This document shows, piece by piece, positions 29,826 through 38,349 of a DNA stretch of 64,000 bases. The notes below the pieces were generated by a model. The model was given only the letters and a program-made list of their open reading frames with translations, was not told where the DNA came from and searched no databases. Numbering within the stretch: the stretch's first letter is position 1; every line of letters begins with the position of its first letter. The DNA comes from UTCHB3 sp964371075 (GTDB lineage: Bacteria; Bacteroidota; Ignavibacteria; Ignavibacteriales; Ignavibacteriaceae): positions 62,001 to 126,000 of the forward strand of contig CAYJKN010000003.1 of the NCBI GenBank assembly GCA_964371075.1, in the 5' to 3' direction. Made by a program: the position numbers and the translations under genes.

Positions 29826-30200
29826 TTACTGAGGTTCTCCGTTATTCATCTGATCGGGAGATATCCCTTTTGCAAGGACATAATATTCATGTGTAAGAAC
29901 CTGAAGACGCTCGGCGAGATTTACCAACATTTTTTTAACAAGATCGGGGTATTTCTCTATCAGTTTGTCCATCGGTAGATTCAAATTTAAAACAACGGTT
30001 TCTTCCTCTGCAATTAATGATGCTGTTCTTTCGCCTTCCAAAATGATGCTCATCTCACCGATAACCATCCCTTTTTCAGAAAACTCAGCAACTTTAACCT
30101 CGGATTTGAATACACCAATTTTACCGCTGATCAATATAAAAAGTTCTTTATCTATTGCACCTTCCCGGGTGATCACATCACCTGGCTTAAATATTTTCAT
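29826..30200 (-). CDS. Single-domain cyclic-nucleotide-binding protein
   Basis: 124 residues that form a cNMP-binding (CAP-like) domain almost alone: start MKIFKPGDVITREGAIDKEL, then FILISGKIGVF, GMVIGEMSIILEGERTASLIA and a C-terminal helix. The phosphate-binding cassette has GEMSIILEGERTAS in place of the classic GE-AL----R-A. There is no HTH domain, so it is not a transcription factor by itself; it may be a regulatory subunit or bind another protein. It follows prfB by 10 bp on the same strand and is the last gene of that run. Confidence 0.82.
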   Translation of the reverse strand: MKIFKPGDVITREGAIDKELFILISGKIGVFKSEVKVAEFSEKGMVIGEMSIILEGERTASLIAEEETVVLNLNLPMDKLIEKYPDLVKKMLVNLAERLQVLTHEYYVLAKGISPDQMNNGEPQ

Positions 30201-30210
30201 GGACTATCCT

Positions 30211-31312
30211 TTAATTTGCCGAAAATTTTAACAAATAAGCTTTAATAAAACGATAAATATCACCATTCATTACACCCTGCGTATCTGATGTTTCTACATC
30301 TGTTCTATGGTCCTTAACCATGTTGTACGGGTGGAACACATAAGACCTGATCTGACTGCCCCACTCAATTTTCATCTTACTTTTTTCAAGTTCATTTTTA
30401 GCCGAACTCTGTTTCTCTTTTTCAATCCGATAGAGTTTCGACTTTAAGAGTTTCATTGCTCTTGTTTTATTTTGGATCTGGGATCTTTCACTTTGACAAG
30501 CTGCAACAACATTTGTCGGAACATGTGTTATTCTAACTGCTGTCTCAACCTTGTTCACATTCTGCCCGCCTTTGCCTCCCGATCTGTATGTATCGATTCT
30601 TAAGTCGGCAGGGTTTATATCAATTTCAATTGTATCATCCACTTCAGGAATAACAGATAATGCTGCGAATGAAGTATGTCTTCTTTGGTTTGAATCGAAT
30701 GGTGAAATTCTAACAAGCCGGTGAACGCCTGCCTCAGCTTTAAGATAACCGTAAGCAAACTCACCTTCAACTTCAATTTCAGCACTTTTTATCCCTGCAC
30801 CATCACCATCAAGTATATCAACAATTGTCGCTTTTAAGTTATTGTTTTCACAGTATCTCAAGTACATTCTAAGCAACATATCCGCCCAATCCTGAGCTTC
30901 TGTTCCCCCGGCACCCGAGTGAACTGTTATGATACAATTGCTGCCGTCCTCTTCACCTGATAACATATTCTTGAATTCAACTTCTTCAAGCAGCTGCTGA
31001 ACTTTTGCAATCTCGACATTAATATCATCAGCAAGAGATTGATCCTCTGCTTCGGCGGCCATCTCAATCAATTCCCCCACTGATATTGTCTCTGAGTTTA
31101 TATTTTCCCAAAGGGTTACCCAATCGGAAAGTTTTTTACTCTCCTGAAGCAGAGCCTGTGCCATTCTTTGATCTGACCAGAAATCCGCCTGTTCACTTAT
31201 TTTTTTAATTTCATCAATTCGTTCTTGCTTATCAGCTAATTTAAAGATAACTCCGTAAATTATTCACCCTGACGGAAAGTTCTTTATGCGTTCTAACTTC
31301 TTCTTCAAACAT
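30211..31312 (-). CDS. prfB: Peptide chain release factor 2, expressed through +1 frameshift
   Basis: The gene begins with ATG at 31312: 23 codons (MFEEEVRTHKELSVRV ... SYL) end at CTT followed by an in-frame TAA at 31243-31241. Skipping the T at 31243 continues the reading frame to 30211, giving 366 residues, the length of RF2. The SPF anticodon-like tripeptide (ISPFDSNQRR) and the GGQ loop (YRSGGKGGQNVNKVE) identify RF2 rather than RF1. The protein hydrolyses peptidyl-tRNA at UGA and UAA. It is a programmed frameshift because the upstream peptide is canonical for RF2 and a CGGAG Shine-Dalgarno-like stretch stands before the slippery CTT. It is 38 bp downstream of the AtuA-type pair. Confidence 0.93.
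31240..31255 (-). promoter_or_regulatory. Programmed +1 frameshift site of prfB with a UAA stop
   Basis: Read on the minus strand: CGG AGT TAT CTT TAA A. The canonical RF2 site is AGGGGG TAT CTT TGA C. Here the slippery CTT and the preceding TAT are kept, the Shine-Dalgarno-like element is CGGAG with slightly longer spacing, and the stop is UAA, read by both RF1 and RF2, instead of the RF2-specific UGA. Confidence 0.85.
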
Positions 31313-31350
31313 TGATATTCTCCAATTCCAAAATATGTGTAAACGATCTT

Positions 31351-31662
31351 TTAGATCTCAATTTCCATTCTTAATAGTGCAGCTGCGAGGGTTTTTCCTT
31401 GTGCATCAAGTTTTAACGAGACAGTTCCTCCACCACCCAGAGTGTTGTGCAGAATAAAATTTAATGCTCGAAGGTTTGGAAGTTCAAATCTTTCAACTTC
31501 CCCGAGACAAACCCCTGCAAAATATTCTTTTACCCTCTCTTTAGTGAGATGGGTTTTGATTATTTCGTATCCGTCGTCATCATAAGCAATAATTCCAACA
31601 TTTGCAGCATCACCTTTGTCACCACTTCTGCCGTGGGCAATGTCTCTTAATTTTACTCTCAT
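31351..31662 (-). CDS. AtuA-associated C-terminal domain protein
   Basis: 103 residues from the ATG at 31662, which overlaps the stop of the upstream gene by 4 bp (ATGA). A longer open frame upstream reaches into that gene and is not needed. The sequence VKLRDIAHGRSGDKGDAANVGIIAYDDDGYE matches the small domain that in many AtuA-type (DUF1446) proteins is fused to the C-terminus of the large domain. The tight coupling to that gene suggests that both products form one enzyme. The reaction is unknown; AtuA in Pseudomonas belongs to acyclic terpene use. Confidence 0.82.
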   Translation of the reverse strand: MRVKLRDIAHGRSGDKGDAANVGIIAYDDDGYEIIKTHLTKERVKEYFAGVCLGEVERFELPNLRALNFILHNTLGGGGTVSLKLDAQGKTLAAALLRMEIEI

Positions 31663-33029
31663 TTTGTCTCCATGATTGAAACTACAGGCGTTACCAATTC
31701 TTTTTTTAGAAGTGCGGGCCAATATGCAACCACAGAACCCGGTTTTGGTCTTCCACCCGAAAATCCTGTGACTGCAGGGGGACCGGTGAGAATCAAGGGT
31801 GCTATTTCCTTCCCAAATCGGTCAATTGACTTATAATCGTCTCCTCTTACGGCAAATCTGATCATAAGCTCATTGATATTATCCTCATCAATTTCTTTTG
31901 CTGCTGCTCCGTGACAGGCATTATAACCAACAAATTCTGTTCTGAATTCTTCAAATGTACAACCCAATGCTTCAAGTCGTTTTCTTAAAATCCTGTCAGC
32001 GGCTTTTGCTTTTGTAAGTGCCTGGGGCCAACTGTAGGTTAAGGTCGCAAATGATGAAAAACCTGACTCGTAGGAACATGAAACTTTATAAAATGGAGTG
32101 TACGGTTTCCCTTTTACCCCCGACATCCTCACTCGATCTTTACCATCATAACTGAGTTGGATTGTTGTAAAATCAGCAACACAATCAGGTGTAATATATT
32201 CAGCAGGATCGCCAATTTCATAGAGTAGCTGCTCTGAAACAGTCTCTATTGTAACTGCACCCCCAAGAGATTCATGTTTGGTAATCACAACATCACCATT
32301 TGGAAATGCCTCTGCAATCGGAAATCCGATTTTTTCAAAATTTTCAATTGATTCCCAATCACCAAGGAAATTACCACCAGTAGCTTGTGCGCCACACTCA
32401 AGAATATGCCCGGCAACTGTCCCGGAAGCCATTTTATCAAAATCTTTTGCAGACCATCCAAATTCATGGATCATGGGGGCAAGCGTTAAACCCGTATCAG
32501 TGGTTCTCCCTGTTATAATGATATCAGCGCCTTTTCCAAGTGCCTCAACAATGGGAAATGCTCCAAAATAGACATTAGCACTTAAAAGTTTATCCTTAAC
32601 AGAAATTATTGAGTCACCAGTTTCCATATTCGAAAGTTCGAATCCATCAGCAATAAGCGAATCAATCCGGTCTTTGATATTATCACCCTCAATCACAGCT
32701 ATCTTAAGTCCTGAGATGCCAAGTTCTTTAGCCACTTCAAAAATAGCTTCAGCGCATGCTACAGGATTGACTCCGCCACCATTTGTGATAACCTTAATCC
32801 CCTTTTCCCGGCAAACAGGTAAAATCCGCTTCATTAAAGGTGGTATGTCGCGAGCATAACCCAATTTGGGGTCTTTGTTTTTCTGTTTTTGAAGGATTGA
32901 CATCGTCACTTCTGCCAGATAATCCATCACAAGATAGTCAATCTCTCCCGAGGTTACTTGCCAGTATGGAGCTTCAATAAGATCTCCCCAGAAGCCTTGA
33001 CCTGATGCTATTCGAATCTTTTCTTTCAT
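31659..33029 (-). CDS. AtuA/DUF1446 family protein
   Basis: 456 residues matching the large AtuA (DUF1446) domain: IRIASGQGFWGDLIEAP at the start, DYLVMDYLAEVTMSIL, a glycine-rich TNGGGVNPVACAEAI, TGRTTDTGLTLAPMIHEFGW and TGPPAVTGFSGGRPKP near the end. No signal peptide or TM segment, so cytoplasmic. Family members sit in gene clusters for branched acid and terpenoid breakdown, but no acyl-CoA genes are present here; its neighbours are miaA and prfB. Substrate and reaction cannot be told. Confidence 0.85.
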   Translation of the reverse strand: MKEKIRIASGQGFWGDLIEAPYWQVTSGEIDYLVMDYLAEVTMSILQKQKNKDPKLGYARDIPPLMKRILPVCREKGIKVITNGGGVNPVACAEAIFEVAKELGISGLKIAVIEGDNIKDRIDSLIADGFELSNMETGDSIISVKDKLLSANVYFGAFPIVEALGKGADIIITGRTTDTGLTLAPMIHEFGWSAKDFDKMASGTVAGHILECGAQATGGNFLGDWESIENFEKIGFPIAEAFPNGDVVITKHESLGGAVTIETVSEQLLYEIGDPAEYITPDCVADFTTIQLSYDGKDRVRMSGVKGKPYTPFYKVSCSYESGFSSFATLTYSWPQALTKAKAADRILRKRLEALGCTFEEFRTEFVGYNACHGAAAKEIDEDNINELMIRFAVRGDDYKSIDRFGKEIAPLILTGPPAVTGFSGGRPKPGSVVAYWPALLKKELVTPVVSIMETK

Positions 33030-33039
33030 CTAAATTTCT

Positions 33040-33951
33040 TTATTGTTTAACGAGACTGATTATTTCATTTAGGAGGTTGTTACTGTCATATTTAAGCCAT
33101 TTTATTTTTTTATCGGCTCTGAACCATGTCAGTTGTCTTTTAGCATATCTTCTTGTGTTCCGCTTAATTAATTCGATACATCTATCTAAATTGTAATCAT
33201 TACAAATATAGTTAATCATCTCTTTATAACCTACTGTATTAAGCGAATTGAGGTCCGGTGAATATCCCATTTTCAGCACTTTTTTCACTTCTTGTTCGAG
33301 TCCCTGTTCAATCATTGTATCAACCCTTTTTTCAATCCTGTCGTAAAGAATTTTTCTTTCGAGATCAAGAGCAAATTGAAAATATTGGATACCATCTTGT
33401 GTTGTCTGTTCTTCGTGGTGTTTCCAAATTGGAATTCCGGTTATGTGAAGAACTTCAAGAGCTCTTACTACCCTTTTCCAGTTGCTTGGGAGCATTTTTT
33501 CCGCACTTACAGGATCTTTCTCTTTGAGAAGTGCAAAAAGGGCTTCTTCACCCCTGGATGCTTTCAACTGATTCATTTCTGTTCTAAATTCCTCATCTCT
33601 CGTTGGCCCTGTAAAAATTCCTTCAACAATTGCTTTGATATAAAGCCCGGAACCACCTGCCACTACGGGTATTTTGTCCTCCTTAAACATTGTATCCATT
33701 ATTTTCCGGGCATCCGATTCAAATAATGAAACATCATAATCTTCATTTGGATAAAGAATATCGATGCAGTGATGTTTTACAGTTTCAAGCTGTTCCTTGT
33801 CAGGTTTGGCTGTGCCGATGTCGAGAAATTTAAATATCTGTCGGCTATCGGCTGAGATTATCTCCGTATTGAGTTGATGGGCAACCTCTATTGCCAGACC
33901 AGTCTTCCCGGAGGCTGTAGGTCCTGTGATTACAATTACTTTTTTGTCCAT
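33040..33951 (-). CDS. miaA: tRNA dimethylallyltransferase
   Basis: 303 residues of the MiaA family. The P-loop is GPTASGKTGLAIEVA, followed by the conserved SADSRQIFKFLDIGTAKP, VVAGGSGLYIKAI and, near the C-terminus, NTRRYAKRQLTWFR. It attaches a dimethylallyl group to N6 of A37 in tRNAs reading UNN codons. The start overlaps the end of pcm by 16 bp, so the two are translationally linked. The operon runs pcm, miaA, AtuA pair, prfB, with two translation-related genes among them. Confidence 0.95.
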   Translation of the reverse strand: MDKKVIVITGPTASGKTGLAIEVAHQLNTEIISADSRQIFKFLDIGTAKPDKEQLETVKHHCIDILYPNEDYDVSLFESDARKIMDTMFKEDKIPVVAGGSGLYIKAIVEGIFTGPTRDEEFRTEMNQLKASRGEEALFALLKEKDPVSAEKMLPSNWKRVVRALEVLHITGIPIWKHHEEQTTQDGIQYFQFALDLERKILYDRIEKRVDTMIEQGLEQEVKKVLKMGYSPDLNSLNTVGYKEMINYICNDYNLDRCIELIKRNTRRYAKRQLTWFRADKKIKWLKYDSNNLLNEIISLVKQ

Positions 33952-34574
33952 CCTTCTTTTCCGAGAAGTGGCACAAAAGCAAAATTTGGCAGCTCAGTTT
34001 TGCTAAACTCGTTTTGACCAGTTTTGTGGATGATGACCATCACCTGGGAATCTCTCTCTCCAACCGGAATAATAAGTCTTCCACCAATTGTCAGTTGATT
34101 TTTTAACGGTTCTGGGATGGATGGTGATCCCGCCGTAACAAGAATAGCATCGTAAGGAGCAAACTCATTCCAACCAATCGAACCATCGCCCCATTTTGAT
34201 TGTATTCCATACCCCAGTTTTTCAAACCTTTCCCTTGCCATCAAAAAAAGATCATACTCTCTTTCGATGGTGAAAACTTTAGCACCCATCGTTGCAAGAA
34301 TCGCCCCCTGAAAACCGGAACCCGTTCCAATTTCGAGAACTCTATCCCCCTTCTGAATCTTGGCAAATTGTGTCATGATTGCAACTGTGGTGGGTTGAGA
34401 TATTGTTTGTCCATATCCTATATGGAGCGCAGTATCTTCATAAGCAAAATGAGACATCGCTTCCGGGATAAATTTGTGGCGATCACACTTTAAAAATGCT
34501 TCGAGCACGGAATTATCTGTAATTCCATTTTTTTGCAATTTTTTAATAAGTAATTTTTTAGCGGAAGTGAACAT
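33936..34574 (-). CDS. pcm: Protein-L-isoaspartate O-methyltransferase
   Basis: 212 residues of the Pcm family, with the family hallmark GYGQTISQPTTVAIMTQ and the SAM-binding motif VLEIGTGSGFQGAILATMG. It methylates L-isoaspartyl residues to start repair of aged proteins. It heads the minus-strand gene run pcm-miaA-AtuA-prfB. Length and motifs are complete. Confidence 0.94.
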   Translation of the reverse strand: MFTSAKKLLIKKLQKNGITDNSVLEAFLKCDRHKFIPEAMSHFAYEDTALHIGYGQTISQPTTVAIMTQFAKIQKGDRVLEIGTGSGFQGAILATMGAKVFTIEREYDLFLMARERFEKLGYGIQSKWGDGSIGWNEFAPYDAILVTAGSPSIPEPLKNQLTIGGRLIIPVGERDSQVMVIIHKTGQNEFSKTELPNFAFVPLLGKEGWTKK

Positions 34575-34610
34575 CTATCTTGCAGAAGTGAAAAAATAAT
34601 GACCAAAAAC

Positions 34611-34690
34611 AAAAAAAAGCTGCCTCAATAGTAGTTTCCGGTTGTTAGCCGAATATCGACTTTGGAAAGAACAACTATTGTGACAGCTTT
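34611..34690 (-). terminator. Long hairpin terminator after tRNA-Cys
   Basis: On the minus strand, AAAGCTG followed by an imperfect stem (AACTATTGTGA against TCAATAGT) with a loop of about 40 nt closes to CAGCTTT and a run of eight T residues. It begins six bases after tRNA-Cys. The stem is long and interrupted, unlike the simple terminators elsewhere; a short stable RNA cannot be excluded. Confidence 0.65.
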
Positions 34691-34695
34691 GTTTG

Positions 34696-34769
34696 AGGCG
34701 CCGGTCGGATTCGAACCGACGAATAAAGGTTTTGCAGACCTTCCCCTTAAGCCACTTGGGTACAGCGCC
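34696..34769 (-). tRNA. tRNA-Cys (GCA)
   Basis: A 74-nt cloverleaf on the minus strand: acceptor stem GGCGCTG / CGGCGCC with U73, anticodon stem AAGGT/ACCTT around loop CTGCAAA (anticodon GCA), and T loop GTTCGAATC. CCA is not encoded. It lies 50 bp after tRNA-Gly. Confidence 0.96.
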
Positions 34770-34819
34770 ATAAAAATACCCCAAAACTAAAAAATCCACT
34801 CGCGTGGATTTTTCGTTTG

Positions 34820-34892
<73 letters not shown>

Positions 34893-34974
34893 AGAACCAT
34901 TTTAATTTGGTTTACAAATATAGATAATTAGTTCATTTTATGCAAGTGAGACACCTAATTTTTTGAAAATTTCT

Positions 34975-37308
34975 TTACGATCTTCTCCTTTTTGTTGGTT
35001 CCTTTTTTGCACTTTCTGCAATTAATATCACCGCCTCCGGATAGGTTATCTCTTTTGGCTCTCTCCCTTTTGGTATTTTTGCATTAACTTTACCATTGGT
35101 GATGTAGGGTCCAAACCTGCCGTTGAGAATTTTGACTTCCGGGTTTTCGGTAAAACTTTTGATGTTTCTCTCAATTTCACCGGTACGCTTTGTTGTAATA
35201 ATCTCTATGCATTCTGATTCTGATATTTCAAGAGGATCAATATTTCTGGGAATTGAATAAAACTTACTTGCATGTTTAACATAAGGACCAAATCTTCCTT
35301 CTGCCACCATAAGTTCTTCTCCTTCAAATTCGCCTGCTATCCTTGGCAACCTGAAAAGTTCGAGAGCTGCTTCGACAGTAATTGTATCAAGGCGTTGATT
35401 CTTTTTAAGAGAAGCAATTCTTGGTTTTATCTCAGCATTGTCAGGACTGTAGATCTGAGCAACGGGACCATATTTTGCCATCCGTACTATCAGGTCAAGT
35501 CCTGTTTTTGGGTCTTTTCCCAGTTCCCTCACCCCGGAAGCTCTTTCACCTGTTTCAAGCGCTTCTTTTACAATTTTATGAAAAGGATCATAAAATTTCT
35601 TGAGCATCTCAACTCTTTCAATTTCACCTTTTGCAATATCATCAAGTTGTTTTTCGATTTTTGCAGTGAATTTGAAATCCAAAATGTTCGGAAAATGTTT
35701 TACCAGAAAATCGTTAACAATGAATGCGATATCAGTTGGGAACAGTTTCCCTTTGTCGGCACCCGTTATTTCAGTCTTTTCTTCCTTCAATATTTCCCCT
35801 GAAGAGTTGAGCGTTAACTTGTTGTAATTCCTTGGTTTACCCTCTCTCTCCTCTTTAACAACATACCCCCGGTCTTGAACTGTTGAGATAATTGGGGCAT
35901 ATGTTGAAGGCCGACCAATTCCCAGTTCTTCGAGTTTTTTCACCAAAGCAGCTTCTGTATATCTTGCAGAAGGTCTGGTGAATCTCTGAGTTGCTGTAAT
36001 CTCTTTCATATCCAGTGATTGACCCACGGTTAGTGGTGGCAGAATCGACATATCCTCGTCTTCATTCTCGTCATCATCTTTGGATTCAATATATAATTTT
36101 AAAAAACCATCAAAAAGAATGACTTCCCCCGTCGCAACAAATTTATGTTGTGATGTTGAAATACCAATATCAGCTGTGGTTTTTTCTATTCTGGCATCAC
36201 TCATCTGTGAAGCAAGAGCTCTCTTCCAGATTAGATCATAAAGCGCAGCTTCTTCACGGGAGAGATTAGAAATAGTGCGACTGCTGAAGTATGTAGGTCT
36301 TATAGCTTCATGTGCTTCTTGTGCATTCGCTGATTTGGTTTTGTATTTACGGGAGTGGTGATAATTACTTCCAAAATTTTGTGTGATTGTCTCTTTGGCT
36401 GCACCAAGTGCAAAATCAGAAAGATTTACCGAATCTGTTCTCATGTAGGTTATATGACCGGCTTCGTAAAGATTTTGAGCGAGCCTCATCGTTTTTGATA
36501 CCGAAAATCGCAGTTTTCTTGCAGCTTCCTGTTGAAGTGTTGAGGTCGTAAATGGTGGTGCAGGAGATTTTTTAAGTTCTTTTTTATCGAGTGCAGTGAT
36601 CGAATATTTTGCATCAACACATTTCTCAAGGAAATTTAATGCGGAATCATAGTCTTCGAATTTTGTATTAAGATCACCTTTGAGACTGTAATCGACCCCT
36701 TCATTCGACTTGACTTTAAATAACCCCGAAACATTAAAATAATCTTTTGAGACAAATTCCTGAATCTCCCGTTCCCTGTCAACTATTAATCTGACTGCAA
36801 CTGATTGAACTCTACCTGCCGAAAGGGAAGGTCTTACCTTTTTCCACAAAACTGGTGAAAGTTCAAATCCAACAAGCCGGTCAAGTATTCTTCGCGACTG
36901 TTGTGCATCAACAAGATGATCATCAATAGTTCTTGGATTTGAAACAGCTTCAAGTATTGCCGGTTTGGTAATCTCGTGAAAGACAATCCGTTTAATTTTT
37001 TCGTTAGGGATTGCAAGAGCTTCTTTGAGATGCCATGAAATCGCCTCTCCTTCCCTGTCCTCGTCAGTTGCAAGCCACACAGTTGAAGCTTCTTTCGCCA
37101 TTTTCTTAAGTTCACTCACCTTTTTCTTTTTGTCAGCAGGAACTTCATACTTGGGGAGAAACCCGTTTTCAGTATCAATCCCCATATCCTTTTTCACAAG
37201 GTCTCTAATATGGCCATAACTCGAAGTGACGGTATAGTCTTTCCCAAGAAACTTTTCGATTGTGGATGCTTTTGCAGGTGATTCAACAATCACAAGGTTT
37301 TTTATCAT
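34975..37308 (-). CDS. topA: DNA topoisomerase I
   Basis: 777 residues of a type IA topoisomerase. The Toprim domain begins NLVIVESPAKASTIEKFLG and has the acidic triad ATDEDREGE. The active tyrosine is Tyr288 in ITYMRTDSVNLS. Domains I-IV end near residue 600, and the C-terminus holds glycine-rich TopoI C-terminal repeats (KTGLDLIVRMAKYGPVAQI, GRFGPYVKHASKFYSIP, GRFGPYITNGKVNAKIP) instead of Cys4 zinc ribbons. It relaxes negative supercoils. It is a single gene with the tRNA pair downstream. Confidence 0.96.
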   Translation of the reverse strand: MIKNLVIVESPAKASTIEKFLGKDYTVTSSYGHIRDLVKKDMGIDTENGFLPKYEVPADKKKKVSELKKMAKEASTVWLATDEDREGEAISWHLKEALAIPNEKIKRIVFHEITKPAILEAVSNPRTIDDHLVDAQQSRRILDRLVGFELSPVLWKKVRPSLSAGRVQSVAVRLIVDREREIQEFVSKDYFNVSGLFKVKSNEGVDYSLKGDLNTKFEDYDSALNFLEKCVDAKYSITALDKKELKKSPAPPFTTSTLQQEAARKLRFSVSKTMRLAQNLYEAGHITYMRTDSVNLSDFALGAAKETITQNFGSNYHHSRKYKTKSANAQEAHEAIRPTYFSSRTISNLSREEAALYDLIWKRALASQMSDARIEKTTADIGISTSQHKFVATGEVILFDGFLKLYIESKDDDENEDEDMSILPPLTVGQSLDMKEITATQRFTRPSARYTEAALVKKLEELGIGRPSTYAPIISTVQDRGYVVKEEREGKPRNYNKLTLNSSGEILKEEKTEITGADKGKLFPTDIAFIVNDFLVKHFPNILDFKFTAKIEKQLDDIAKGEIERVEMLKKFYDPFHKIVKEALETGERASGVRELGKDPKTGLDLIVRMAKYGPVAQIYSPDNAEIKPRIASLKKNQRLDTITVEAALELFRLPRIAGEFEGEELMVAEGRFGPYVKHASKFYSIPRNIDPLEISESECIEIITTKRTGEIERNIKSFTENPEVKILNGRFGPYITNGKVNAKIPKGREPKEITYPEAVILIAESAKKEPTKRRRS

Positions 37309-37437
37309 ATTATATTAATAGCTTTCAATTTCAAATTACTCAGGTCAAATAAAGTCCTTTAACCTTTAAATGTTCTTGATCTATAAAAAAGTTCAAAAAT
37401 CGATTCGAAAGTAAAGAAATTTGTTCGATACTCAAAA

Positions 37438-38349
37438 TCAACAATCAAGATACTCACAATCCTCGGGACAATATCCTATCTCCACGGTCTCGTGTTGAAT
37501 ATCAAATTTTTTAATTATTTCTTTCGATTCCTGCCTGATTGCAACAATTTGGGATGAAGGAGTCCCATCCTTAACTACCAGATGAACTGAAAGAATATTA
37601 TACGATCCATCCATCGACCAAATATGAAGATCATGAAGTGACACGACCCCCGGAATACTTTCGAGTCGACTCCTCAGACTTAATTCATCAATTCCCGAGG
37701 GAAGCCCCTGCAGAAATATTCTGGTGAAACTACGCAAATTGATGAATGCATTATATAAAATATAAACAGCAATTATCACTGAAAGCAGCGGATCAATCCA
37801 TGTAAACCCGGTAAAATAGATAACCACAGAACCAATAATAACCGCCACCCATCCCATAACATCTTCAAGCAGGTGAAGGCGAACAGCTTTTATATTGGCT
37901 TTATCACTTGTTCCAAGTTTAAAAAACGCCATGCCATTAACAGCCACCCCAAGAATTGCCAAAAGAAACATCCCGGCTGAATTTACTTCTCCGGGTTCTA
38001 AAAATCTTCCAATTGCTCCATAAATAATAAATACACTACCTGTGAATAGTATTACAGTGCTTAACAATCCTGCAAGTAGTGACACCCTTTTATATCCATA
38101 GGAGTAAAATTCGTCCCGTTTTCTGTGCGACACTTTTTCGAGGATATATGACAATGCAATGGCAACAGAATCACCAAGATCGTGAAGAGCATCCGACAAT
38201 ATTGCATAAGAGTTTGTAAGAATACCACCGATGATCTCAACAATAGCAAAAGACAGGTTCAGAATAAAAGCACTCTTTATCCCCTTTTCACTATCATTAT
38301 GATCGTGATTGTGCCCATGATTATGAGAATGTGAATGATTGTGTGGCAT
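37438..38349 (-). CDS. Cation diffusion facilitator (Zn/Co/Cd exporter)
   Basis: 303 residues from the ATG at 38349. A His-rich N-terminal tail (HNHSHSHNHGHNHDHN) precedes six TM helices (about 27-210). The metal-binding HxxxD pairs are present in TM2 (ALHDLGDS) and TM5 (HLLEDV). The cytoplasmic domain (about 220-303) ends in a short Cys-containing tail (YCPEDCEYLDC). CDF proteins exchange divalent metal for protons. The start overlaps the stop of the upstream DUF5916 gene by one base, so both are likely on one transcript. The metal (zinc most likely) is inferred from the His-rich tail. Confidence 0.92.
   Translation of the reverse strand: MPHNHSHSHNHGHNHDHNDSEKGIKSAFILNLSFAIVEIIGGILTNSYAILSDALHDLGDSVAIALSYILEKVSHRKRDEFYSYGYKRVSLLAGLLSTVILFTGSVFIIYGAIGRFLEPGEVNSAGMFLLAILGVAVNGMAFFKLGTSDKANIKAVRLHLLEDVMGWVAVIIGSVVIYFTGFTWIDPLLSVIIAVYILYNAFINLRSFTRIFLQGLPSGIDELSLRSRLESIPGVVSLHDLHIWSMDGSYNILSVHLVVKDGTPSSQIVAIRQESKEIIKKFDIQHETVEIGYCPEDCEYLDC

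Noticed and set aside
30211..31164. Short prfB starting at the internal ATG 31164
   Set aside because: Would lack the first domain of RF2; the upstream frame plus a +1 shift restores the full 366 residues with family-typical sequence.
31663..31722. Longer N-terminus of the small AtuA-associated protein
   Set aside because: It lies inside the upstream AtuA gene; the ATG at 31662 gives the ATGA overlap and the family start.
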